A stretch of 64,000 bases of DNA from Heliocidaris tuberculata (GCA_025618425.1 CM046838.1:5019715-5083714), one strand, 5' to 3'; shown: positions 49,301-61,793, numbered from the stretch's first letter. The notes: a model not told the origin generated them from the sequence alone. Numbers and translations: made by a program.

Positions 49301-52300
49301 CAGCCGAGTGTCTGTCACTTCTTTCATGTCTTTGGTCTGTTGTACGACACACACAGTAAAAACGCTGTTTAAAAGGTTGTTTAAAACGTACACCACCTAT
49401 TTAATATTTAAACAAACTGTTTACAATATGAACTGTACAACGGGTTGTTCAGTTCATATTGTAAACAACTGTTTGCATCTTTAAACAGCGTTTTCTCTGT
49501 GCATGAATCGGCAACAATTGTAAGTGACTTCTTAATGTCAACCCTGGACCGATTACTATACCTAACGTAAACCCGAATCTAACCTTAACCCTAACCCGAT
49601 GTCATTGACGAATTAACGAAATAAAGCCAGGAATAATTGTTATGAGAGCAAATGTCGAAGCACCTTTAGTCATTGCTGATTGAAATGTGTCATTGTTTGA
49701 TTGAGTCTGGCTGCAAGGGAAGAGAAACACCGATTTGCTATGTGTGTGTCATGAATGAGGCTGTATAGCTGAAGAGAACATACAAATTACGATAGTTCCT
49801 TGCAGATGTTTCTAATTATTTTGACCTTAAAGTGATTCATTTTTTAAAAGATGCAGCAAAGAAGACTTAATGTTTTGTTCTTATTTTTTTCTTTTCACTC
49901 TTATCAGTATAGGTTAGGCCTATTTAACTAATCATCGACATAATCATGACAAACTTCCGGGGGGGGGTAGATGGGGGTAGTCCAAATGACTTTATAAATT
50001 AAACGGTCTATCCTAAAGAGCATGTACTTGCAATAGATTCTTTGCAACGCCCCCTCCCCCTTCTGAAGATGATCTATGCATGCAAACTTGTACTTGCATC
50101 TATCTTGCTCATGTGATCTTTCAACATGCTAGACAACACTTGCTGAGTCGTATCTTCTTTATCAAATTGAATTTGAATTGCAAAGAGCTACATCCCTTCC
50201 GTCCTATTCAAACAATTCAAAATAAAAAATAATATCTTTACAATTATCCCACTTATAGACACGGTACTCCCCCAAACCATACTGAATTTACAACTTGGCA
50301 ATAGTAAACATCATTCTTGAATAAAAATGCTAAAAATATCACGTTGATTCAATAAAATAGCTTATAATGAGAGGGGAGGTGACTAAAACAATTTGGCCGA
50401 AAAGGGGCATTTCCGTTGTTCATATTCATGTCGTGAAATGAAATATTTCGACAAACTCTTGGCATAAGTCCTACTGGCAAAGTCAAACTCACCAAAATAG
50501 ACGAAATATTACCCGAACGCTTAAAAAAATAACCGAGCTAACTAAGAAGTGTATAACGTCATATTTGTAGGCCTACCAATGAAATAATACCGAGACACCG
50601 AGTAATCGTTGTACAATATGCAGTGGCGTAGATAGGGGCAATGGGGTGGGTAAATACCCTTTCAAATGACGAAAAATGGGGGGGTTAAAAGAAGAGATAA
50701 ATGGAGGAGAAAGGGAGAGAATAGGAACGTGAAGAAAGACGCTACGACTCCCTTTCATATCTTCTCCTAACCAGTGGCCTTGTTAATCTACCTTCCATCC
50801 ACCAATTGGTGCCCCCCCCCCGCCTCCCTGTGATGCCACGGTGCCCCCTCAATGGATGAAACCACGCTGCGCCAAGTCACTGACTTAAGTGCATGATAAT
50901 GTACAATGTATAGGCGCTATCTTTTATTTTTATTTATTTTATCTTTTTTTTTTTTTTTTTGCCCCACGATCAAAAAAAGTTTGTTTGGTATAAAAAAAAA
51001 AAACCCACATTATAGTCACCAATATTGACTGAAGTGGTATTTCATGCAACAGTATCCTGGGGATATACAGCTGGCTATGTTTATGAAAGGTTCAGCTCCA
51101 TGTTGTTGGCTTTTACTGATCCTCGTAGTTAGTCAAGTAATCTTTTGTGGTTAATAAATTGAAGCAAAACACCCATGCAATCATCAAATCATTAGCTCTA
51201 CATTATTTGAATATATAGGCTGGGGGAATCCGAAATCTCTCCGTTTTTACAAACTATGGAGTAAGCCTGTGAAGAGGAATTCAAATATAAATGATAATCA
51301 AGACAAGTGTTCAAGAAACAACTACTTGTTCCAAACAGTTATCATGGAGAATTTTTTTTTTTTTAATGTTTGCAGTATGTATTTATTTTAACACCCTGTT
51401 TAATGTGTGTAATAGTCTAAACGGAATTTTACTTGTAGTATTAAACTAACTAGGTTTCATGCTATAAAGCTTACCACATAGAATAATTACTAAGTCTAGA
51501 TGTGCTTGGTAGCGTTCATTTTGGACCTCTTCCGTCAACTTGAAGAAAAACTTCCCGACTTAATAATGAGAGCTTTAATCCACAAAGTCAATCATAATTA
51601 TGACTTATCTATTTAAAGAAAGCTATAACTAGGAAAACCTGGGCTTAATTCTGAAAATATCTTTATATATTAAGGAGTAATTGCAATTTTACACAGAGCA
51701 CGTATCAATTCAACACATCCTTCATGTCCTTTCTTTCCTTTTAACCACAAAACCGAGAGAGGGGAGAAAGCGAGAAACAATAAGAGAGAGAGAGAGAGAG
51801 AGGAGAGAGAGGGTGAAATATAGGGGAGAGAGTTATTAGAGATAAAGATTAATTGATAACAATGGAGGGAATGATCATTCTGGATTTATTTTTGAAAATC
51901 ATATATTCATTGATTAATAGATTAACATTATCGTTAACAATAAATTATAATGGAAGCCTGATAATTGCTTACAAAATCGACTTGTTAATCAATCAATCAA
52001 TAAACTAGTCGATGATTATTGTTGCATAGTTTCAAAGTATCTATACGCAGGTCAAAAAAGATTAATCTATTTACTGATGTTAATCTAAAAACAGTGAACA
52101 AATTAGGCATCATTAGGTTTAAAATAATTCGCATATATATATTAAGAGAATTTTGAAACAAACGTCAAGAAACATTTTTAAAAATCAACAAAAAACAACT
52201 AAGCACGACCGGAGTGGAACAATCAAAGAGAAATCATCAATAATCAGGAGAAAGGTTCCCTAAATCCTGAGATTTTTAAAAAGTAATACTGTAATCCATA

Positions 52301-55300
52301 CTAAATGATTATTGTTTTGAACTGATATTTCCAGCAGGTGAATTCAAAGAAAAGAAAAATCTGTTTATGGCCCTACAAATCTGAATACAGTTTCCATTTT
52401 AAAGTGACTATATTCTGTAAAACGTATAATGATGAAAAGAGCATTCCAATTTCTCAACAGGGCGGTGATCAAACATTTTGAAATCTCCTTGAAACAAGGC
52501 CTACGTCATGATTTATAAATTGATTAGATTAAAATTCATTCACCATTCTTAATCCATCCAGCTCACGTTGAACCGGAAGTGATTACTATCAACTATGTCC
52601 TTCCGTCTGGTCATCAAGAGTATGACGTACTTTCCTCCTCGCCCATTCATTAATCTAAAATTTATTAATACCTCCTAATGCGAGTATTTTCGTTATGAAT
52701 TTAATGTATTTGATACCATTCACTTTACAGCATTGCTATAGCTATCCCACACTCCAGATCAACGTACGGCTTAAAAGAAGGGTGAAGTTTATCATTTAAA
52801 TCCAGCACTGACCTCTGGATCTGTAAATGAGTGTCTTTTTATATGAGCTAATTACATGAATACAGTGTCGTGACGTCATCACGCAAGTCATATTCATATT
52901 CCTTTTCATCTTTTAATTGAAACAGTTCATGTAAAATTTAGTGGACGTATGATCTCCGTCAAATAAAAGAGTTTCAGATATGTTCATTAAAATGGCACAA
53001 CATATCAATACAACTACGTCTATGATAACATGTACTTTCCAATTCAATGCATTTCTCATGCAAAGAGCACACCTTTAAAGCCCTGATCATGCGTGTTATG
53101 TTTTGTTTTGTTTTGTTTTTTCAAAACATCTGCAAGATCTTTAACTTACAGATTATGAAATATACAGAACTACAATACAGTAACATGACATTTTGTAATA
53201 TAAATGCACATCTTTTTGTTGAACATGATAACGCACATTCAATCACATTAAGAAGCAGTGCTTAAGCCCCCGTTGCACTATCCGGATCCTGATCTATCCC
53301 CCGATCCATCAGATCGGCGGAGAGCGGCAAAAGCGTACAGGGATAGTTTGAAATCGGAAACATCGTAACAGCAGCATTGTGAGGACGAGGAAGAAACGGG
53401 CATTTTTTCAGATCGGCAAGAAAATTTTGAACATGTTCAAAATTTCTCGCCGATCGTCCCGATCTGAATTTCCCCCACTCTGAGTCGTAAGTCAAGCGGG
53501 AAGATTGTAATGACAGCGTTAAACACAGCGGAATGAGCGTAGTAACAGCGGCACCAGAACTAGCCTCTTGTCGAGGCCCTGGCGCTGTTGAAATCCTTGG
53601 CGATATGGAGGCAAAATTTCTGGCGAGCGAAGCGAGCCAGAAAAACCGAGGCGCTTGCGCCGAGGGCCTCTTGACACCCGATCTGAATTTCTTTTGTATT
53701 TCATTGTTTTGACGAATATTCCGACCAAATTTTGGTCGGTGAAAATCATCCAATAAGCGCAAGCTACCATGACGTAATGTTAAATATTCATGACTCGACT
53801 GCACGCTATTTCTTACATGGCGTTCAACGTTTCTTCCACGACGAGTGATGACGATATTTGTAAGAGCTTAGAATATGCCGCTAGAATGTTGAAGATTGAC
53901 AGATTCAAAGATTTGCAAGTTGATGCAATCAAATCTGCACTTAAAGGACAAGATGTTTTTGTGAATCTGCCTACTGGCTATGGAAAAAGTGTTATTTTTC
54001 ACGCGCTACCGCTCTCTGCTGATTACCTCCGTGGGCCAGGGATGGAGAGTGAGACTGCTGCTTCGCGAGGGCCAGGCGGATCCCCCGGGGCCTTGCCGGG
54101 CAGTGAAGTTGCTGGTAACTCCTTGGTTACATCATCTTCTAGTCTATCATCTTCACGAAGCATTTTGTTGATTATTTCCCCTTTGGTGTCTCTGATGAGA
54201 GACCAGGTGAAGTCGCTCAAGAAACGTGGACTTCAAGCCATCTATCTTGGGGACGCTTCGTCACAAGATGTGACTTTAGAAGGTATAATTTTGAATTTGA
54301 CTCGGTCAAGATCTAAAAACTAACTGTGTTAGTGTTATTTGTTAATAACACTGTAACAGTGTTATGTTAGACTTGATGGAGATGCATCTATTGTTGAACG
54401 GTGACTTTTATTGCCCATTCTTCATTATTTGTAAATATATGATGATCTCTTGAGAAATATGTACATTTGTCTTATTTCAAATTACCATGGTTTGTAAGCT
54501 AGAGATCGAATTCTTCATAATGTGCTTGTCTGTGAATGTATTTTGAGCAAGAGATTTACGTAATCCCCCCCAAAAATAATAGACTAGTCCAGAACTGAAG
54601 TAAGAAATCCTTGAGATTTCATTGGCCAATTTGCTGGGCGATCGCCGCGGTAATCTAACTGTTCACGTTTTCATGCATAATTCAGTAGGAAATCGTGCCT
54701 CATGAATATATAATTCAGGTCGGGTGTCAAGAGGCCCTCGGCGCAAGCGCCTCGGTTTTTCTGGCTCGCTTCGCTCGCCACCAGAAATTTTGCCTCCATA
54801 TCGCCAAGGATTCCAACAGCGCCAGGGCCTCGACAAGAGGCTACACCAGAACGGGACGTAGACCTCGATGTGGTCCCGCTGCTGCGCCGCTTTACCCTGA
54901 TTAAAGGACGACTTTCCCGGCAATCAAATCGGGGTATTTATAGGCACATCGGGCACTTTTCAGCTCTCAGGACGAGAGAACAGTGTGATTATATCGTATA
55001 GGTCGTTTAGAACGTAAATACAGCGTGCATAGATCGGATAACATCGGCAACATCGCACTTACAGCGTAGTTATATCATTATATAGCGTAATTTCAGCGTC
55101 CGTCATCGTACCATTCCCGATTATTCAAAAAAAAATTCAAAAATTCATGTTTATTTCATTTCCAACAGAAACTTGGCTTTACAGATATCATAACAGAAAA
55201 TATGAAAAACATATGTACAAATTCATTTTTTTCTTAATAAGTGTACAAGTACACTAAACATATAAATAAATTATTATAATGAATTATTAAAAGAAATTCA

Positions 55301-56821
55301 TAATTTCTGAGGAAATGTGGGGGATCCACTAAAAAGCCGGGCTTGTAATTTGTGGATCCCCCAGGGATCGTAGTAAGAGCGTATCAAGCACGTGTTGGTC
55401 GTAAATACAGCGTTCTTACAGCGTTTTAACATCGTACTGGGTCCAGATCGGTTCATGTTTTACCCGATCCTGCCCGATCTGACGTGGCGAGAGCGGCAGA
55501 TCGAGTGGAACAGGGCCTTTAAGAATTAATAGGCAACATAAAATCAGTGTATATAATACATGTAATATAGGTCAATATGTAATAATTTTTAATCAATTCA
55601 ATGTTATTGAATTTAGGAGCAAATAGTAGGAGTACGTAATAATCAAGATACGGGTTGGTCATGATTCATACATTATCAAAATATTTCTTTTTTGCCGACT
55701 TGATATTTTTATCCCATCTGATGAAGGGGCAGCCTATTCGGCTCTTTGCATCTGCCTGTGTCAGTACATAGAGATCAAAATACTTTTGTCACATTAATTA
55801 ATTTTATTGAAAATACTAATCAAAGTACCTTCACAAGGAGGAGCTTTACTAAGTTTAAGTTTATTGATAACATCATGTAAATGATTTGAAGCAAGCAGAT
55901 GAAGCACACAAATGACATACATAAAACACAGGTATGGCAAGTGGAGCAAGATGATGGTGTTGCTGAGAATCCCAGATGGGTCCAAACTAAAACAAACTGC
56001 AGAGCAGCGTATGATGAAGCGAGGTGAAGAAGCGAAAGGTTTAAAGACGGGAGTGGGACCATGTACATACTTTAATCGCTGTCTCCTCCACCTCATCTCT
56101 CCTCCTATTTTTCTCACGATCCTCAGAAAGAGACGGAGAAGACATGGCCTTCTGGAGAGTGCCAAGAAATTTCCCTCCGACGCCATTACCCCCTCCGTTT
56201 ACAGACTTGGACGATTTGGGCTTACAAAATGCCCATACCTAAAGTTTGGATAGAGGTTAACAAGAAAATGAAACCATGCAAGGAGGTTATATTAGTGGGG
56301 AATAATGCTACAAGGAGGGAGTGTTATGGTTAGATGACTTCAAACGGTGTGATTAATATGATTCGACCATTCATTTTCATGTAAAACCGATAACTACCTC
56401 TTGTCATCTCGTCCAATGAATTTCAAAAAAATATTTAAAAATATCGGAATGTGCCAAAGAACAAGTTATGCAACGTTGAAGAAAACAGTCGCCATTTTTA
56501 CTTAAACAGCTTTTAAACAGGTAAGGGTAATATCGGAAGATTCGATTGATTTCTCATAGCGACCATTCTAGCACAGTTGATCGTGATTCTTTTCAACCAT
56601 GGTATAATGAAATGGCCTGTTGCAATGAATCATATCAATATCACTGTTTGAAACATCACATCTACATTCTCATTAGATGACAACATGCATAGAGAGGGAT
56701 GCAGCTCTATCTATACACCTACCTGGTTACCATTCTTGTTAAAGTTCATGTATATCTCCATTTTGTAAGGTTCGCGATAAGGTCCTGTGGGCATACAACT
56801 GGACGATCTCTCTGCCGTCAT
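46343..56821 (-). CDS. CAV: Caveolin, four coding exons
   Basis: Minus-strand exons in order 56723-56821, 49125-49259, 47733-47883 and 46343-46542 (phases 0, 0, 1) encode 194 residues. Caveolins are membrane proteins that scaffold caveolae. Visible features: NLTNRDP at 68-74, the position of the family's LVNRDP; RIGFEEVFAEP at 78-88, the caveolin signature; scaffolding domain DAVWTTSFIVYTQSKIWCYR at 95-114; hydrophobic intramembrane hairpin about 115-146, with turn proline P123 (AIPLALLWG); then CHIWWVVPC and a C-terminal amphipathic part ending MHSPQHHV. C146 and C169 align with human CAV1 palmitoylation sites C133 and C156; the C143 equivalent is W156. The start is fixed by an upstream in-frame stop. 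Exon 1 lies in repeat copy 2 and is duplicated at 5016-5114. An alternative first exon may exist upstream (seen at 15849-15920). Which vertebrate caveolin is closest cannot be settled here. Confidence 0.93.
46570..46862. repeat. Low-complexity GA block and T/C polypyrimidine run in caveolin intron 3
   Basis: GAGA-rich sequence (46576-46675), then about 110 bases of T with scattered C (46740-46851) and a G run (46852-46861). Open frames here are artefacts of composition. Confidence 0.9.
46994..47377. mobile_element. piggyBac-like miniature element in caveolin intron 3 (384 bp)
   Basis: TTAA at 46990-46993 and 47378-47381. The ends ccctttcaggaca and tgtcctgaaaggg are exact inverses, and a second inverted block (gatcacattttgtt against aacaaaatgtggtc) lies just inside. 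A TTAA target with CCCTTT ends fits piggyBac better than Kolobok. No transposase frame. Confidence 0.82.
47555..47680. repeat. Poly-C tracts in caveolin intron 3
   Basis: C runs at about 47560-47577 and 47655-47667, the second close to exon 47733-47883. Nearby G runs at about 47947-47959 and 47999-48009 lie just beyond that exon. Confidence 0.9.
47884..49124. other. Caveolin intron 2
   Basis: Non-coding between caveolin exons 2 and 3. Contains G-rich and GA tracts at 47936-48012; otherwise AT-rich without recognised repeats. Confidence 0.6.
49352..49501. mobile_element. Inverted-repeat miniature element in caveolin intron 1 (150 bp)
   Basis: Outer ends cacacagtaaaaacgctgtt and aacagcgttttctctgtg are inverse-related. 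An inner pair, gtttacaatatgaactg and cagttcatattgtaaac, is a perfect inverted repeat. It lies about 90 bp from the splice acceptor of caveolin exon 2. Confidence 0.7.
49502..50423. other. Non-coding, caveolin intron 1, up to repeat copy 2
   Basis: No exon or well-bounded repeat seen. The first base of the window's long repeat matches 50424; what precedes it in copy 1 is outside the window, so the true repeat edge may lie farther left. Confidence 0.5.
53552..53560. repeat. 9-bp target site duplication, left
   Basis: caccagaac, identical to 54844-54852 and present once at 3135-3143 in the empty copy. Confidence 0.95.
53746..53789 (+). promoter_or_regulatory. Promoter-like sequence upstream of the RecQ fragment
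   Basis: Within the element just upstream of the helicase ATG: a CCAAT box (catccaataagc, about 53748), a CRE-like tgacgtaa (53771-53778) and a weak TATA-like ttaaatatt (53780-53788). Suggests the fragment was taken with its 5' flank. Inferred from motifs only. Confidence 0.35.
53790..54323 (+). pseudogene. RecQ-like DNA helicase, N-terminal fragment carried by the Mutator-like element
   Basis: A 177-codon open frame. The second methionine (MAFNVSSTTSDDD, 53817) may be the natural start. RecQ family features in order: motif 0 region with FKDLQVDAIKSAL (a conserved Q upstream of the Walker box), helicase motif I LPTGYGKSVIFHALP (Walker A, GYGKS) and motif Ia ISPLVSLMRDQV. The family's 3'-5' helicase core needs motifs II-VI, and none is present, including the DExH box, so this is not a working helicase. 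Similarity stops at VTLEG, directly at a splice-donor-like gtataa (54283); the rest of the frame looks like retained intron. A Gly/Ser-rich low-complexity insert lies between motifs I and Ia. No neighbouring host exons. It could be a captured host exon or the remains of a helicase encoded by the parent transposon. Confidence 0.85.
54844..54852. repeat. 9-bp target site duplication, right
   Basis: caccagaac, pairing with 53552-53560. Confidence 0.95.
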
Positions 56822-56828
56822 AGTCACA

Positions 56829-56837
56829 TTAAACCAT
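56829..56837 (-). promoter_or_regulatory. Two-codon upstream open reading frame before caveolin ATG
   Basis: ATG GTT TAA ends 7 bases before the caveolin start codon (56821-56819); same in copy 1 (5122-5130). If the transcript includes it, such a minimal uORF could lower translation of the exon-1 form. Inference only. Confidence 0.4.
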
Positions 56838-58305
56838 AGCTTTTACACACACCGTCCAGAATCCAGGTGCCATTGCATTGAATGCGCCGGAAAGGCGGCT
56901 TAGGCGCGAAGCAACAGGTAGCAGACTACATACGAACACACAAACACTTTCCCGCCACGCAGATACTGTGATCGCGTGTAACGGACAGGGCTGCTGTCCA
57001 AAGTACAAGTGTCAGCCAAACTGATCAACCGAGCTGCGATGGTCTAAACTATGATTAACACTAGGAAAAGTTGTTAAGGGGCCACCAGAGTCCAAGAGAT
57101 ATCATGACACTATAGATTAGTCATTTATTGCCCCATGATACCGATGAGACGACGTATAGGCCTACTTTCTTTAACAGAACTGCTCACTGTTAACTGTTAA
57201 CTGTTGCTGCTCATCTTTATGATCAAATAGCGTTACAAGATGAATATGAAGGCTTTAGTTGATTTTTAACAATAATTTGCAATCGATCCTTGCTGCTGCA
57301 TGTTTCTACAATGCCCACTCTCTGATCTCCAGGTATGTGATGGAATATAATGGTAGGCCTTCCCTGTCCTAATGTAAGAGAATGGAAATATCTTTTCTAC
57401 GTTCACCTGAAGACGTAAGGAAGGCTACAGACTGATCATAGCTAACAAGGAGCTAATAAGACATAAACCTGATTAAAATCTCTCACCTAACGTGCCCAAT
57501 CAAATCAATCAATCTCCACTGAATGACGAATAGCTGTAAATATCCAAGACAATGGGTTTGTCAAAACTCTTAAACTCATCTCTATTTTTCTAGGTTACGC
57601 GATCGTGTCCTTATTTTTTTTCCTATTGTTTTATGTCTAATCACACACCTGTTTTCCCCCATTTAAACGCACTCAATTCGAATAGTTTTGCGTGTGAACT
57701 CTTGGCGTCTTAAAATATAATTTGGCATTCAATTCCAATGAAATTTGGAAGGATTATCAGATTAGTCTTCGATTTCTTTCTGTCAGCTCTTTCTAACTTC
57801 TTGATGCATTTCAGTTTTCTTTAACTTTTATATACAAGTAAATCTGACGTATTAAAAAAAAAAAATCCTGTTGCAAAAGGCTCAAGTTGTTCGCGGGGTG
57901 GGGGGAACACCGGTATTAATATTTGGACGAATTAGAAATAACAGAGGCATCGTGTGTGGGAGGGGGTCATATAAACTTCTTTTCACTTTACCTCTTCTTC
58001 ACTTCTTTTTTCTCCTTCCCTCATTTTCTCCCCCCTTCCCTCATTTTCTTCCCCCTTTCCTTTGTCATTCGATCGGGGGGGGGGGGGGGGTAGTGGACCC
58101 TGTAGCTATCTGGCTAGAATTTTTAAATGAAACTATAAATTACCGTGTTCAAATTTGGTCAAATGAAGGAAATTTACTGGCGTATTTTAGATTAGGTTAT
58201 TTCAAGAATGGAAAAACCAAGTGCCCATCCCATGATGTCACTTAATCTTTTTAAAAACAATATTTGTTTTCTGCCAAATATGTTTCTAATCAAATCTATT
58301 GCCCT

Positions 58306-58501
58306 CTAGCCTGGGTTCCAGACCGGACCAACATTTTCCCTTTGGTCAATAAAGGTTCAATTGCCAGAGTCTGCAAAAAGGGCAGTTTAAAGTCTAAAGC
58401 CAGATCGCAATACATTACTCTGTATATATATATATACAATCAGTTGACCTCTTATTCATTAGGAATGAAGAAACAACTAACTCGGTATGGAACCAGGCTA
58501 G
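58306..58501. mobile_element. Short inverted-repeat element (196 bp), copy 2
   Basis: Same element as 6593-6788 at the matching position of the second long copy, with the same ends. Confidence 0.65.
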
Positions 58502-60503
58502 CGTACGCACCTGTGAAGAGGGGTACTCTGTGCAGAGAATGGGGTCGAAGGATTACCCCTCATAATCTGAGGTTCATGTTAAAACTGACGAGCTTGATTC
58601 ATTAACTGATTTCTGTGAGATGATTATGATGAGGAGGATGACAAATTCACGTCATTTTGACCCACATTCGATAGGTGTGACTCTGAAGGGGGGCTTATAT
58701 TACTTCGCCTCTTAAACCTGGGAGTCTTTTAGATCCCTTCATAACTTTTAAATTGCGAGTCATATTCTATAAATATTCCGTTTTACACGGAAGTATTTAA
58801 AATAATTTCACTTTCTGAAGATATTTCGCATAGTTGGTTCTAACCAATATAAGTTCCCAAATATTATATTTATCTCATTCGTCGAAAGCCCAAGGTGTAT
58901 TGCTCTTTTCGGATTTTCTTATCTCTTCTAAATTATTTTGCTTAAACTTTGATAACATTTTAGTCCTCTTTATTATCAAAGAAAGAAAGGACACCATTTC
59001 TTTCTTTTTTTATTTTTTGAAAGGTTATAGACAAAACAGTTTTGATTACTTGTATGTAACTATTAGCTTTAAAAGTACTAAATTGGTAGCGTGAATTCTA
59101 TTTACTATTAAAGTCTGTAACTCTGTAAATTTACTAGTAAAATAATAGTTATACGTATTTTCTAACACCAAATAGACATGTACAGATCTTAATGCCTGAA
59201 CTCAACTTATTACCAATCCGAATTATGCCCATAGGTATACCTATCTTTTAAATTTGACTTTGATTTGGATAAACTGGTAGGTTTTACTTGAAACACTAAA
59301 TTAAACCATTATACTGGATGTTTATGTATACTCTCTATTTTATAACTTTAAACCATGTAAAATGTATTATATTATCGAATATTGAATTGTATATTTGATT
59401 CCTTGTCAAAATCACTGATCTGATAGAAATGAAAATAAAACTGAAACTGAAACTGAAACTGAACCATTTCAAATAAATCTTTAAAACCGACTGTTTTAAA
59501 CTGAACCATTCAAACCATCTGGTTATGATTAAACCCTTAAAACGTATCTGTTTCAGTTAAACCATTTTCTTCTTCAATAATGATAAAGGAAGGACTGAGA
59601 GATCGTCGCATTTTTTCCCTTCAGTTTCATTACAAAAACATTACATTTTAACATAGTTAATACCTGAATTAGCTCACGGTGGGAATACAATGGTGAGTCA
59701 TGTTTCTAAGGGGAGTAGAATTTAATTCAATTATCACGGAAATACTAATCAATTCTTGGCAATTATCTACTATGTGAAGTTCGTTTCTCAGGGGGACATT
59801 ATTTATGTGATTAAGAGAATGTTGTCAACAATACCCTGAAAGATTGCTTTGAAAAATTCCCACAAAATGTGTTATGTGAAACTTTCGTTTGTGACGGTAT
59901 ACGCCGTCATCGTACAGGAAAAGAATGTAGCATAACTTTTAATTATCGAAAATCTAACAAAGAAAAGGACGTAGCTGAGAAATTTGCACTAAATGTGCAT
60001 TGAATGGACATAAGTGGACATTCAAATGAAGAAAAAAAAAGTTGTAAGCCATAATTCAATATTAAATAATGATAATATTGAATAGGATTTATTGAAATTG
60101 CACACCACTATAAAACAGAAATCACATTCCCTGTCATTTCTACACGGATAATATTAATGACACGAATTGTTTCCATCTTGATTTCTAACCGGTTTGTAAC
60201 TACATGACAGGTCTAAAACATTACAATCGTATAAAATAAACATGACCCCTATACAAAAACATTAGAATAAAAAAATATCAGTCATTGGAATAAAAACTAT
60301 CAGTCAAAACACAGCTGAACTGCATCAAACTGTGATGTTATGACACTGATTCGTGACACGAATTCATTACTCTCCACAGAACAACAGATTACGTCATGAA
60401 ATTGTGATTATTGCTCATAGCTAAAGTATACTATTTATATTGGATTCATACCAGCTGTAGGCCTACTAAACATGTCAGGCACATCAAAAGTAGAAGAGTT
60501 TAA

Positions 60504-61018
60504 AGGGGAAGTCCACCCTGAGTACAATTTGGTTTTCAAAGAAGCAAAATAAAGAAGCAGATCAGTGAAGGTTTGAGCAAAATACAATAAGAAATAAAGT
60601 TAAGAATTTTTGAAGGTGTAATCAATCAAACACAAATTGGCAACTCCGTGACATGTCTTGCGAGCTACTCTCCCATTTCCCCTTTACCCCAAAAATCATT
60701 AATTTCCATTTTCTCTAAAGAAAATATTGAATCATATATGCACCTTATTCATAATCATTGTTCATTATGTTTTTACCCCAAACCTGGATGAAACAAATCT
60801 ACTCCTTCATCAAAACATAAGAAAATGAAAATTTATGAAATTTTCTGTACTAAGCAAATGGAAGAGGAGCTCACAAGATACGTCACGGAGTTGCTAATTT
60901 GTTTACAACTTACACAAAATCATAACATTCTTATTTCTTATCGGATTTTGCTCAAACTTTGTTTCTCTCATTTTTCTGCTTTTATTCAATCAACTAAATT
61001 CCAGGACGGACTTTTCCT
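60504..61018. mobile_element. T2/Kolobok-like foldback element A, copy 2
   Basis: Same element as 8791-9303 inside the second long copy, flanked by TTAA at 60500-60503 and 61019-61022. Confidence 0.82.
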
Positions 61019-61022
61019 TTAA

Positions 61023-61638
61023 AAGACAATCCAACCTTTGTAAACAGCTGATTTATGTGAAAGCAGAAAAATAAGAGAAACAGGATGGTTAAATTTAAAA
61101 GAAACCAGACAAAGAATAAGAAAGTTATGAATGTTTTTTAAAAAGAAATCAGACAAAGAATAAGAAAGTTATGAATGTTTTTTAAAAACTGATCACTACA
61201 TCTATGCGAATCTTAAAATTTGGTGAATCGATTGTGACGTATTCACGGTCAACTCTCCTATTTGTCGTACATCAAAATGTCATTAAATAATTCCGGTTTT
61301 CTCCTGAGCACCTTTTCCCTGCGGTGCAGTATTCAAAATATATTGTAGATAGCACATTGTTATAGGTCCTCTAAAAAGAAACAGATCCTACAAAATTACA
61401 TTTTGAAAAATTGACATTTTAATCATTTCGTGTGTACTAGCGAATGGGAAAGTTGTCCGCCGCTACATCACAGTGGCCGTACCGATTCAGCCAATTTGAA
61501 ATTCCCATATAGTATAGTGATCAAAGCTTTAAAAAATCACAACTTTCTTATTGTTTGTCCGATTTTGTTCAAACTTTTACCAATTTGGTTCTCTTATTAT
61601 TCTCTGCTTTGCAAATCAAGTAAAGGTTGGATTGCCCT
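61023..61638. mobile_element. TTAA foldback element B, copy 2
   Basis: Same element as 9308-9922 in the second long copy, right TTAA at 61639-61642. A small indel near 61597 separates it from copy 1. Confidence 0.8.
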
Positions 61639-61793
61639 TTAATAGAGGTGTTGTCAGACATTTGTGTCGGGCATCATTTTTTAATAACTCTTCTAAACGA
61701 CAGATCTCATCTAAGGATATACTCTGCCAAAGAGAGGATCGTAATTTATGAAGGGAAATAGTTATCAAAAACAGAAGATACGATACTAGTGAA

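Larger units (their letters stand above)
53561..54843. mobile_element. Mutator-like element with RecQ-like cargo (1283 bp), present only in copy 2
   Basis: Terminal inverted repeats 53561-53689 and 54712-54843 are about 130 bp, starting tagcctcttgtcgaggccct and differing only by two substitutions and one 3-bp indel. They are flanked by identical 9-bp sequences caccagaac (53552-53560 and 54844-54852). Copy 1 has a single caccagaac (3135-3143), the empty site. Long inverted repeats with a 9-bp duplication are typical of the Mutator superfamily. No transposase is present. The interior carries a helicase exon with promoter-like flank. Confidence 0.9.
53266..55518. mobile_element. TTAA-flanked element E, copy 2, containing a nested insertion
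   Basis: Same element as 2849-3809, flanked by TTAA at 53262-53265 and 55519-55522. It is interrupted at 53561-54843 by the Mutator-like insertion; removing that and one target copy restores the 2849-3809 arrangement. Confidence 0.75.

Noticed and set aside
49560..49600. Telomere-like ttaaccctaaccc
   Set aside because: Only about two units, too short for an interstitial telomeric repeat.
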